From Anaerolineae bacterium (GTDB taxonomy: Bacteria; Chloroflexota; Anaerolineae; Aggregatilineales; Ch27), in contig JABLXG010000023.1 of NCBI GenBank assembly GCA_013178165.1, positions 62,001 through 126,000 of the forward strand: 64,000 nt of DNA, read 5' to 3'. The notes under the pieces were generated by a model. The model was not told the origin of the DNA, made no database searches, and saw only the letters and a list, made by a program, of their open reading frames with translations. Positions within the stretch are counted from its first letter, which is position 1; each line of letters starts with the position of its first letter. Positions 52,548 through 60,238 of this stretch are shown here, in pieces. The position numbers and the translations under genes are program-made.

Positions 52548-53342
52548 ATGAGATGGCTGATGCTGGCCGGACTGGCGCTGAGCCTGGCTGCGTGCGGCGG
52601 GCAGCCGACCGTGCCCCCCGGCGCGATCTCCCGGCCTGGCGAGGAGACGATCTACGCCCCGACTGCCGTCCTGGCTACCCCGGCGCAACTGGATCGGAAC
52701 TTCAGCGACACGGCAGCCACACAGGCCGCGCGGGAAGCGCTGGTCAGCCGGTTTGTCGCCCCGCGTGTGAGCGACGAACGGGTGGTGGCGGCGCTGCGCA
52801 AAGTGCCGCGCCACAGTTTCATCCCTACTTACCTGCTGGAATTTGCCTACAACGATCACCCGCTGCCGATCGGTTACGGGCAGACGATCTCCCAACCGTC
52901 GCTGGTGGCGATCATGACCGAGCTGTTGGCGCTGGAACCGGGCGACCGCGTCCTGGAGATCGGCACTGGATCCGGCTATCAGGCGGCGATCCTGCGCGAA
53001 ATGACCGACCAGGTTTACACAGTCGAGATCATCCCGGAACTGGCCGCCATCGCCCGTGCTGTGCTGGATCGGCTGGGTTATACCGATGTGCACATTGACC
53101 GCCGCGACGGGTATTACGGCTGGCTGGAGCACGCCCCTTATGACGCAATCATCGTCACCGCTGCGCCGGATCACCTGCCTTCGCCGCTGGTTGACCAGCT
53201 CAAGCCGGACGGCGGGCGGATGGTGATCCCGATCGGGCCGGTGGGGGATGTGCAGACGCTGTGGCTGGTCGAACGGCAGGGCGACGAGGTCACCATGCAG
53301 CGCCTGATGGATGTGCGCTTTGTACCTTTCACCCGCGAATAA
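52548..53342 (+). CDS. Lipoprotein-type protein-L-isoaspartate O-methyltransferase
   Basis: The body matches PCMT: RHSFIPTYLLEFAYNDHPLPIGYGQTISQPSLVAIM and motif I VLEIGTGSGYQAAIL. It should methylate isoaspartyl residues of aged proteins using SAM. Before it stands a signal with lipobox (LALSLAACGG), so the enzyme appears to be exported and lipidated, which is odd because SAM is cytoplasmic. I chose ATG 52548, after GGGAGG. The TIR gene begins 45 bases after its stop, so the two may be cotranscribed. Confidence 0.85.
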   Translation: MRWLMLAGLALSLAACGGQPTVPPGAISRPGEETIYAPTAVLATPAQLDRNFSDTAATQAAREALVSRFVAPRVSDERVVAALRKVPRHSFIPTYLLEFAYNDHPLPIGYGQTISQPSLVAIMTELLALEPGDRVLEIGTGSGYQAAILREMTDQVYTVEIIPELAAIARAVLDRLGYTDVHIDRRDGYYGWLEHAPYDAIIVTAAPDHLPSPLVDQLKPDGGRMVIPIGPVGDVQTLWLVERQGDEVTMQRLMDVRFVPFTRE

Positions 53343-53386
53343 CCGCTGGGGCCATCCGCCCCGAACCCTGATGAGCAGGAGGAAGC

Positions 53387-55048
53387 ATGACCGGTATCTT
53401 CGTCTCATATTCCCGTTCAGATAAGCTGCTGGTGGACCGCCTGGTGGACGATCTGCGCAAAGCCGGTCATGACATCTGGGTGGACAAGCAAAACATCGAG
53501 CCAGGCGAGAAGTGGTGGGAAGCGATCTTCCGGGGCATTGATAAGGCCGGTGCGGTGATCGTCTGCCTGTCGCCGGACGCACTGGATAGCGAATGGATCC
53601 GGCGCGAGTTGTATGTGGCGCGCGGGCTGGGCAAGTTCATCATCCCCGTCAGCGTGCGCGCCTGCAGCGAGGAATTGGCCGAGCAGCGGGACCTGGCCTG
53701 GCTGAAGGACCTGCAGATCATCGATCTGGAGCCGGACTACAACCGCGCTGTGGACGATCTCTCCCGCGCCTTGAAGACGCGCCCTCAGCAGAACGCCTAC
53801 CGTCCGCTCTTTGCCCAGAGCGATAGCACCGAATTTTGCGGCTATATGGAGACGCTGGTTAGCCGGGCGAAGTCGTTTATCCTGATCGGCACCGGCCTGA
53901 ACATCCTTAGCCGCGATCCGTTCGCCCGGAGTTGTATGGAACGGGCCGCTGCGGGAGAGATGCACCTGGAAATTTACCTGGCCGATCCCTATAGCCCGGA
54001 TGTGGAGGCCCGCCTGATCGAAGAGGAGATTGGTGATATCAAACCCCCCGTCGGGCAGTCGGGCATGCTCAAGCGCCTGGATACCCTGTTGAATATGTGG
54101 CGTGCCCTGGGCGAGCCGGAGACGATCAGCATCAACCTGTTTACCCACTATCCTACTTTTGCCCTGATGATCGTGGACAGCGAATACTTTGTCTACCCCT
54201 ACGGTTATGCCTGCCTGGGCAACTTCAGCCCGGTCTTTCAGTTCTCGGCGGATCTGGAAGCCGACCGCAGCGTGGTGGCTTACCTGGAAGCTCACTATCG
54301 GCGTGTGCGGGATGGCGCGTTACCGGCCCGGGATGTCGCCCGGATCCGCCAGAATCACCGCTTTGAACTGAGTGCGCTGCAACCGTTCGCTGTCTATTTC
54401 ATCCCGCCGGCTGACTCATCACTGTATGCGTTTGGCTCGCGCGTGCTGGGCTATGATGTACGCGCCGGGCAACCGGTCAACTCCCCCTGGGCGGCCAGTG
54501 TGGGTGGCGCGGCGGACTTTGGCTTCCACCTGACGATCAGCGATGCCCTGTACTTCCTCAACGCGCAGACCATTGCCCATGTCAAAGCCAGTATCCGCTT
54601 TATCGTGCAGGGCCTGCACCCCTTCCGCCTGACCGACTTCGAGATCAGGCCCTTCCCGAACGAGCAGAGCCTGGCGATTTGCCTGAACGATCCCAGTGGA
54701 GCGCTGGAAATCCTGCACTACGAGATGATCCAGCGCGTCTACCGGCGGGCGATTGCCTCCAACTACTCGCTGGGGCTGGCCGCACCGGATCGCGACCGCC
54801 GCTCCGAACGCGCCAATCTCCTGATTAAGCGCTATCATGCCCCCTACATCATGAAGAGCTTCAACCCGCACTTCACCCTGCTGAGCGGGATTCCGCCCCA
54901 GGAGCGGGAGCGCGTCCGCCGGGAGGTGGAGATCGCCTTCCGCGATCAGGTGGACGATACAGCGATCATGGTGGAAAAGCTGGCCTTTATGACCCGGCCT
55001 GATCCGCACCAGCCATGGGTCATCGACGAGGAGATCGAGCTACAATGA
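53387..55048 (+). CDS. TIR domain fused to a 2H phosphoesterase-like domain
   Basis: The 553-residue protein has three parts. Residues 1-140 are a TIR domain: IFVSYSRSDKLLVDRLVDDLRKAG, KQNIEPGEKWWEAI, AVIVCLSPDALDSEWIRREL with Trp70 and the catalytic-position Glu74. Residues about 145-330 (AKSFILIGTGLNILSRDPF.., MHLEIYLADPYSPDVEARL) resemble nuclease-dead PLD-like sensor regions; this is uncertain. Residues about 350-530 contain H381-L-T383 (FGFHLTISDA) and H495-F-T497 (FNPHFTLLSG), the paired H-x-T motifs of 2H phosphoesterases. AGGAGGAAG lies before the ATG, and the stop overlaps the next gene by ATGA. Confidence 0.82.
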   Translation: MTGIFVSYSRSDKLLVDRLVDDLRKAGHDIWVDKQNIEPGEKWWEAIFRGIDKAGAVIVCLSPDALDSEWIRRELYVARGLGKFIIPVSVRACSEELAEQRDLAWLKDLQIIDLEPDYNRAVDDLSRALKTRPQQNAYRPLFAQSDSTEFCGYMETLVSRAKSFILIGTGLNILSRDPFARSCMERAAAGEMHLEIYLADPYSPDVEARLIEEEIGDIKPPVGQSGMLKRLDTLLNMWRALGEPETISINLFTHYPTFALMIVDSEYFVYPYGYACLGNFSPVFQFSADLEADRSVVAYLEAHYRRVRDGALPARDVARIRQNHRFELSALQPFAVYFIPPADSSLYAFGSRVLGYDVRAGQPVNSPWAASVGGAADFGFHLTISDALYFLNAQTIAHVKASIRFIVQGLHPFRLTDFEIRPFPNEQSLAICLNDPSGALEILHYEMIQRVYRRAIASNYSLGLAAPDRDRRSERANLLIKRYHAPYIMKSFNPHFTLLSGIPPQERERVRREVEIAFRDQVDDTAIMVEKLAFMTRPDPHQPWVIDEEIELQ

Positions 55049-55794
55049 CCAGCCTGCCGGGGCGGAAAAGTCCCGATGCGATTTGCCGGGCTGCCTACCT
55101 GTTCATGTTGCGCGAAACCCGGCTGAAGGGTCTCAGTCCGGCTCAGGTTCGGCGTTCTGCGCAGGAGTTATCCGAGCCTGCCGGGGGGATAATGCGGGTG
55201 CGGGATGCCGCCTGCAGGCCAACCGGCGTGGCCCTGGGCTGCCCGCTGCCCGATCCTCGCGCCGCGCGGCGCTGGTGGCGGATCGCCCGGCTGGTGGATG
55301 GCTACCTGGCGGCGCTGCGGCCAGGGGATAGTCCCGCCTTCGCCTATGTGCCGCCCGCCCTGTACCATACGACGCTGCTCAACTACACCCATTTTGACGA
55401 GAGCGCCGCCGACGCCATCCACCCCCTCACCCCGGACGAATGGCAGCAGACGGCACGCGCCGTCGCTGGCTTGCGACCGGGGCCGATCACGCTCGAATGC
55501 CAGGGGTTGATCCTGACCCATTCTGGCCGACTGCTGGTGACCGGCTTCCCCGCTGATGATAGCCTGTACCGGTTGCGGGCGGGGATCGCGGCGGCAGTAC
55601 CGGGTCTGCGCACTCACATTCCGGAGACCGTGCACCTCAAGCTGGGCCACCTGCTCGTCCTGCCGCCGGAAGGGACTCTGGCGGGACTGCTGGCTTTTGT
55701 GGCTCGCTGCGGCCAGCATATCAGCGCCCGGCTGACTTTCACTGCGCTGCACACCCCGCTGGGCGATATCCCGCTGGTGGGCGGGTCGGGATGA
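55045..55794 (+). CDS. 2H phosphoesterase-like protein
   Basis: The 249-residue soluble protein has two H-containing motifs at the right spacing for the 2H fold: H108-T-T110 in ALYHTTLLNYTHFDES and H197-L-K199 in IPETVHLKLGHLLVLPPEG. The second motif has Lys in place of Thr/Ser, so activity may differ. Between them lies the usual strand pair (ITLECQGLILTHSGRLLVTGFP). Its ATG overlaps the TIR gene stop, which couples them. The family cleaves 2',3'-cyclic or ADP-ribose cyclic phosphates and similar bonds. Identification rests on motifs only. Confidence 0.65.
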   Translation: MTSLPGRKSPDAICRAAYLFMLRETRLKGLSPAQVRRSAQELSEPAGGIMRVRDAACRPTGVALGCPLPDPRAARRWWRIARLVDGYLAALRPGDSPAFAYVPPALYHTTLLNYTHFDESAADAIHPLTPDEWQQTARAVAGLRPGPITLECQGLILTHSGRLLVTGFPADDSLYRLRAGIAAAVPGLRTHIPETVHLKLGHLLVLPPEGTLAGLLAFVARCGQHISARLTFTALHTPLGDIPLVGGSG

Positions 55795-55817
55795 TTGCTG
55801 CAACACGAGGAGGAGCG

Positions 55818-56324
55818 ATGGCAAGTCTAACCTATCCTCAGGTAGCGCTGTTCGGCGCGATCGGCGGCGGCTGGCGGGAGGGGCGCGTCATCCCGGCACT
55901 GGAAGCGCTGGGTGTTACCTATTACGACCCCACCATCCGGGGCCGCGCCTGGACAGAAGCCGATGGGCGGCGCGAGGCCGAGGTCATGGCCCACGCCGAA
56001 ACGATCGTCATGGTCTTTCTGGCGGGGACACCGGCCTTTGGCGGGCTGGCAGAGACCGGCTGGGCAGCAGCCAGCGCCCTCCAGCGCGGGCAGACCTTCA
56101 TCCTGCATGTGGCGCCGGGCTTCGCCTGGGATGTGCCGGGCTGGCTGCGCCTGTTGCCCGGCGCGCGGAGGCTGGTGGCCCAGGTGGAGGATTACGGCGT
56201 CCGGGCACGGGCGCTGGTTATCGATCACGCCCGGCGGCTGGCAGGGACGACTGATCGCCTGATCGTAGCGGAGAGCATCGAGGATGTGGTCGCTGCCCTG
56301 CGGCGGCGGTACGGAACGCCCTGA
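55818..56324 (+). CDS. Nucleoside 2-deoxyribosyltransferase-like protein
   Basis: The 168-residue protein shows the nucleoside-deoxyribosyltransferase-like (TIR-related) fold: VALFGAIGGGWREGRVIPALEALGVTYYDPTIRGRAW, then REAEVMAHAETIVMVFLAG and GLAETGWAAASALQRGQTFILHV. Family members cleave N-glycosidic bonds of nucleosides or related nucleotides, with a Glu as nucleophile; AET in HAETIV or LAET are candidates. It starts 24 bases after the 2H gene with GAGGAGGAG ahead. It completes a three-gene nucleotide-handling block. Confidence 0.75.
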   Translation: MASLTYPQVALFGAIGGGWREGRVIPALEALGVTYYDPTIRGRAWTEADGRREAEVMAHAETIVMVFLAGTPAFGGLAETGWAAASALQRGQTFILHVAPGFAWDVPGWLRLLPGARRLVAQVEDYGVRARALVIDHARRLAGTTDRLIVAESIEDVVAALRRRYGTP

Positions 56325-56394
56325 ATGGCGGGGGCCGGAGGGGGCAGCCGGATAACGCGGCAGACAGGTAGCATTGAGGAGATGCCCGGCCCGG

Positions 56395-56925
56395 CTAGAG
56401 CAGCAGTGCGCCCTCGTGACGCAGCAACGCCGCTTTGGTCTCCACGCCACCGAACCCGCTGTAGCCGACCAGCGTGCCGTCCGCGCCGATCACCCGGTGG
56501 CACGGGATCAGGATCGGCAGGGGATTGACGGCCAGGGCCTGCCCGACAGCGATAGCCCGCTCCGGGTCACCCAGCGCCCCGGCGACCTGACTGTAGGTCA
56601 TGGTCTGCCCGGCAGGGATGCGCTGCACGTACTGCAGCACCATGCGCTGAAAGGGGGTGTCGGTGCGCAGGTCCAGCGGCAGGTCGAACGTCCAGCGCAG
56701 GCCGGCGAAGTATTCATCCAGCTGGCGGATGGCATCGGACGTGGCCCGCTCGTCGATCAGGGTCGGGATGTGGAACATGCCCCAGACCAGGGTGGCGGCT
56801 TCTGATTCGTCGAATGGTCCCATGGTCACCGCGGCGACGCCCTTGGGCCCTGCCGCCACATACACGCGCCCGACGGGTCCCCAGGTAGTCCAGCCAATCG
56901 CGAGTTGCTCATCAAAAATCACCAT
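56395..56925 (-). CDS. ogt: Methylated-DNA-protein cysteine methyltransferase
   Basis: The 176-residue protein ends with the DNA-binding and active-site part: FQRMVLQYVQRIPAGQTMTYSQVAGALGDPERAIAVGQALAVNPLPILIPCHRVIGADGTLVGYSGF, where the Cys of PCHRV accepts the alkyl group from O6-alkylguanine. It repairs alkylated DNA in a suicide reaction. A minus-strand TATAAT (56969-56964) lies upstream. It faces the NDT-like gene tail to tail. Confidence 0.94.
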   Translation of the reverse strand: MVIFDEQLAIGWTTWGPVGRVYVAAGPKGVAAVTMGPFDESEAATLVWGMFHIPTLIDERATSDAIRQLDEYFAGLRWTFDLPLDLRTDTPFQRMVLQYVQRIPAGQTMTYSQVAGALGDPERAIAVGQALAVNPLPILIPCHRVIGADGTLVGYSGFGGVETKAALLRHEGALLL

Positions 56926-57028
56926 CGCGTTGTCTCCTGGCTTACCGGTGGTGCGTTTTCTCCATTATAGGGCAAAATGCGCCGGGCTGTTCATCTTACC
57001 GGTTCGGCCAGGGAGGGGAGAAGGCAGC

Positions 57029-57068
57029 GGCACGGCCCTGCTCCTCCTGAAGAAGACAGGGCCGTGCC
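57029..57068 (-). terminator. Hairpin downstream of the SUMF-domain gene
   Basis: GGCACGGCCCTG and CAGGGCCGTGCC pair over 12 bp with a 16-base loop, 22 bases past the stop. No U-run follows on the minus strand. Confidence 0.45.
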
Positions 57069-57090
57069 ATCGATCACTGCACCGGGCGCT

Positions 57091-58467
57091 TTAGCCGCCG
57101 GGTGGCAAGCTGGGCAGCGGCGAAGGCGTGATATTCGGGTCGCGGGTGGGCGGGATCACGCCTGTCGGCGAGGGGATCAGCCCTGCGCCGCCCATCCCAC
57201 CCGCCGGGATGGGCGTCTCATCGCTGACGCAGCGGAAACCGATGAAGAGCGCCTGGGTCAGCGGGTCGTATTCCTGACGGTGCGGCGTGCGGGCGAAGAA
57301 CGGCACGGTATCCCACGAACCGCCGCGCACGACCTTGGTCGTGCCGCTGACCGGCCCCTGCGGGTTCAGGCCGCTGGCTTCCGGCTGGCTGTAATAGTTA
57401 GCCTGGTACCAGTCGCTGACCCACTCCGCCACGTTGCCGGCCATATCCAGCACGCCGTAAGGGCTGGCCCCGCTGGGGAAGCTCCCCACCGGCACCGGCC
57501 CGCTGGAAGTGCGCTGGCCGGTGTTGTCGCGGCGGTTGGTGTTGGCCAGTTCCGGTGACCACTGGTTGCCCCAGGGATAGACGCGCGAATCGGAGCCGCG
57601 CGCGGCGCGCTCCCATTCCGCCTCGGTTGGCAGCCGCCGCCCGATTGCCTCGCAGTAGGCTTTGGCCCCGTACCAGGTCACGTGTGTCGCCGGCAGGCTG
57701 ACCAGCATATCGGGGGTAGAATACAGCTCGCCGTCAAAGATGATGTTGCTGCTTTCCGATTCGGTGCGGGTGGCGGCGCATGGCTGGCCCGCGCAACCAT
57801 TGCGATGGCTGCCCGGCCCCAGGGTGTTGAGGAAGGCCACGTACTGCCCCAGCGTGACCTCGGTCTTTTCCATCTGGAAGCTGTCCACAATCACCCGGTG
57901 GGGCGGGAAGGAATCCTCGGCAAAGGATGGATCGCAGGCGCCTTTGTAGACGTTGACGCATTCAGAGACCGCTGCGGCAACCTCAGTGAGGTTAGTGCCC
58001 ATCTGGAAGTCGCCGCCGCTGATCAGGACGGTTTCCGTGCGGTTGTTGGCCAGGATGGGATTGATACCCTCCGGTGGGGTGGCGGTAGGCGTCATCAGCG
58101 GCGTGCCTACCGCGGCAATCGCCGCCGCTGCTGGTTCTTCGGTGGGCGTTGCGGTGGCCTCCGGGGCCGTGTCCAGCGGGGTCGGCGTGGGCTGGATCAC
58201 GGTCATCCCGGCGGGGGTGGCTGTGACGATGATGACCTGCGGCTCACGGGTTGGGGTGGCGCTGGGCAGTTCAGCTACCTCGCTGACCAGCACCGTCGGC
58301 AGGGGGAGTTCCTCCGCCCCGCCTGTGCCAGGACCGCCAACAGTGAAGCTGATCAGGCCGGTAGCATAGGCTCCCAGGCAGATCACGGCGGAAAACGCCA
58401 GGCCCAGCACCGCCCCGACGAGCAGCCACTGCCAGCTGCCATCGCGGGTTCGTTTGCGTAGTGACAT
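57091..58467 (-). CDS. Membrane-anchored SUMF1/FGE-domain protein without catalytic cysteines
   Basis: The 458-residue protein has one N-terminal membrane helix (WLLVGAVLGLAFSAVICLGAYATGL), a long Thr/Pro linker, and a formylglycine-generating-enzyme-like domain: ISGGDFQMGTNLTE, FQMEKTEVTLGQYVAFL, LPTEAEWERAARG, YPWGNQW, GVLDMAGNVAEWVSDW and VVRGGSWDTVPFFART. True FGE needs a copper-binding Cys pair after RGGSW; here the segment has none, so it is probably a binding domain or a different oxidoreductase-like protein. It ends with a Pro-rich tail. I chose ATG 58467; the frame extends upstream into the IS. Confidence 0.85.
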   Translation of the reverse strand: MSLRKRTRDGSWQWLLVGAVLGLAFSAVICLGAYATGLISFTVGGPGTGGAEELPLPTVLVSEVAELPSATPTREPQVIIVTATPAGMTVIQPTPTPLDTAPEATATPTEEPAAAAIAAVGTPLMTPTATPPEGINPILANNRTETVLISGGDFQMGTNLTEVAAAVSECVNVYKGACDPSFAEDSFPPHRVIVDSFQMEKTEVTLGQYVAFLNTLGPGSHRNGCAGQPCAATRTESESSNIIFDGELYSTPDMLVSLPATHVTWYGAKAYCEAIGRRLPTEAEWERAARGSDSRVYPWGNQWSPELANTNRRDNTGQRTSSGPVPVGSFPSGASPYGVLDMAGNVAEWVSDWYQANYYSQPEASGLNPQGPVSGTTKVVRGGSWDTVPFFARTPHRQEYDPLTQALFIGFRCVSDETPIPAGGMGGAGLIPSPTGVIPPTRDPNITPSPLPSLPPGG

Positions 58468-58575
58468 AAAACCGTTCCCTCCACAGGCCGCCGGATGGCT
58501 GGCGCCAGCCGACGGCGGTATTTCGGCGCCGGGACTGCTACGGGCAGGCTCCGGCGGGGTACAAAGCAGTCGTTT

Positions 58576-58604
58576 AGTGTACCGTTCCCATCGTGTTCTG
58601 ACCA
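58576..58604 (-). promoter_or_regulatory. Possible promoter of the SUMF-domain gene
   Basis: On the minus strand TGGTCA (58604-58599), 17 bases, TACACT (58581-58576). It lies only 15 bases from the end of the neighbouring IS, so the IS joined just upstream of it. Confidence 0.4.
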
Positions 58605-58618
58605 GTCTTCGCATTCTC

Positions 58619-59475
58619 TCAAGGCAAATGCGACTCAGCGAAACGAGCGGGCGTGAGCATGTCGAGTGAGAGATGCGGGCGCCGGTGGTGATAGTAGTCG
58701 AGAAAAGCATCGGCGTACTGCTGGGCCAGCTCCAATTCATCGCCCCGGAACTTGAGGGCGCCAAACTCCTCACGGCGCAGCGTGCCGTTGAAGGCTTCAA
58801 TGAAAGCCTGTTCGTTCTTCTTGTAAGCCCGCGCGATACGATGCTGATCCGCCCAGCGATGCATGCCCTCAGCGCACTCGGCTTTGAATTCTGACCCGCC
58901 ATCGGTTTGCAGGAGGGACACGCGCCCGAATACCGCCATCAACTGCTCCAGGGCAACCCGGCCATCGGCGGCCTGTAAGGAGGGGCGCATGACAATCGCC
59001 GCTTCGCGGGTGAAGGTGTCAATCGCCGTGTAGGCGTACACCTCCCCCAGGTTGACGGTATCGACCTGCACCACCTGGCGCGGTCCGGTGGCACGCTGCA
59101 CCGGCGCACCCTCGGGCTGGCGGTGATGCTTGCGTAAGACCAGATGGCGCTTGAGAATGCGATAGACCGTGCTGCGGCTGAGGTCAATGCCTTCCTGCGC
59201 CAGCACGTACACGACCTTCTCCCCGCAGCAGTCGCGATACTCCCGCCGGATACTCAATACCCGCTGCACCACATAGCCCGGCGTCTTGCGCACTCGGCGT
59301 CCTTTCTTCGCCTGCTTGAAATAGGCCACATAGCCCCGAATGCCCCGCATCCGAATGCCTTTGAGCCAGCGATAGATCGTCGCCCGATGCTTCCCCAGCT
59401 GCTCAGCAATCTCATCCGCCCTATGCCCGGCTTCTTCAATTCCCATGCCACCTGAATCTGTGTTATAGTGTCCAT
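58619..59475 (-). CDS. IS481-like DDE transposase, frameshifted near its start
   Basis: The frame has a helix-turn-helix (ADEIAEQLGKHRATIYRWLKGI), then the rve core: Asp in VQVDTVNLGEVYAYTAIDTFT, Asp in LLQTDGGSEFKAE and Glu in FIEAFNGTLRREEF. The natural start MDTITQIQVAWELKK (ATG 59475) lies in another frame; restoring one G near 59428 joins it to AGHRADEIAE. An ATG at 59539 in the main frame is inside the terminal repeat and unlikely. The gene moves its own element if intact. Confidence 0.8.
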
Positions 59476-59547
59476 CGTGCGGCTCCTGTGATTGGGTTGG
59501 TTGTCTCGCAACCACAACAACTTTATCACGGAGTCGCATTTCTATTG
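58619..59547 (-). mobile_element. IS481-like insertion sequence
   Basis: The element is bounded by inverted AAATGCGACTC (58626-58636) and GAGTCGCATTT (59531-59541), the former inside the last codons of the transposase. A second, decayed element of the same kind starts 33 bases further on at 59574 with the same end sequence. It lies upstream of the SUMF-domain gene and may affect it. Confidence 0.75.
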
Positions 59548-59573
59548 AGAATACTGCGGTCTTCGCAATCGTT

Positions 59574-60236
59574 TCAGCGCAAATGCGACTCCGTGAACTG
59601 AGCAGGCGTCTTCATAGCCAGGGCAAGGTGGGGGCGGCGATGGTGATAGTAGTCCAGGAAGGAATCAGCGGCCTGCTGGGCTTCCGCCAGCTGGCCGGCC
59701 CGGAAATGTTCACGACCAAACTCCTCACGGCGCAGCGTGCCGTTGAAGGCTTCAATGAAGGTTGTTCATTCTTTTTGTAAGGGAGTCCGATCCGGTGGCG
59801 AGTGGCGAAGTGCGTAATACTCTCAGCACATTTCGCTTTGAACTCTGAGCCACCATCGGTCTGTAGCACCTGTACCCATCCAAAATGTTGCATCAGCATA
59901 ACCAGGGCGGCACGGCCTTCAGTCGCCTGCCGGGTGGGCCGGATCACCACCGCTGCCTCACGGGTGAAGGTGTCAATCGCCGTGTAAGCATAGACCTCCC
60001 CCAGGTCAAGCGTATCAACCTGCACCACCTGGCGCGGCCCACTGGCCTGCTGCACTGGCTCCTCCCTTCGGTTGGCGGTAGTGTTTGCGCAACGCCAGAT
60101 GTCGCTTGAGGATGCGATACACCGTACTCCAGCTCACCCGCAACCCTTCCTGAGCCAGCAGTCCCCGCAACACCCTCGATATTCCCGCCGCAGACTCAAT
60201 ACCCCCTTCTTTCCCGGTTTTGCGTTCACCGGCGCG
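59574..60236 (-). pseudogene. Decayed second copy of the IS481-like transposase
   Basis: The stretch keeps the core VDTLDLGEVYAYTAIDTFTREA, VLQTDGGSEFKAKCAES and HRIGLPYKKNEQ, clearly related to the neighbouring copy. The catalytic-Glu part lies in another frame after about 59770, and upstream (STVYRILKRHLALRKHYRQP; REYRGCC) two more shifts occur. Its 5' end is missing and abuts the cydC stop. The outer repeat AAATGCGACTC (59581-59591) is still present. Confidence 0.8.
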
Positions 60237-60238
60237 TC

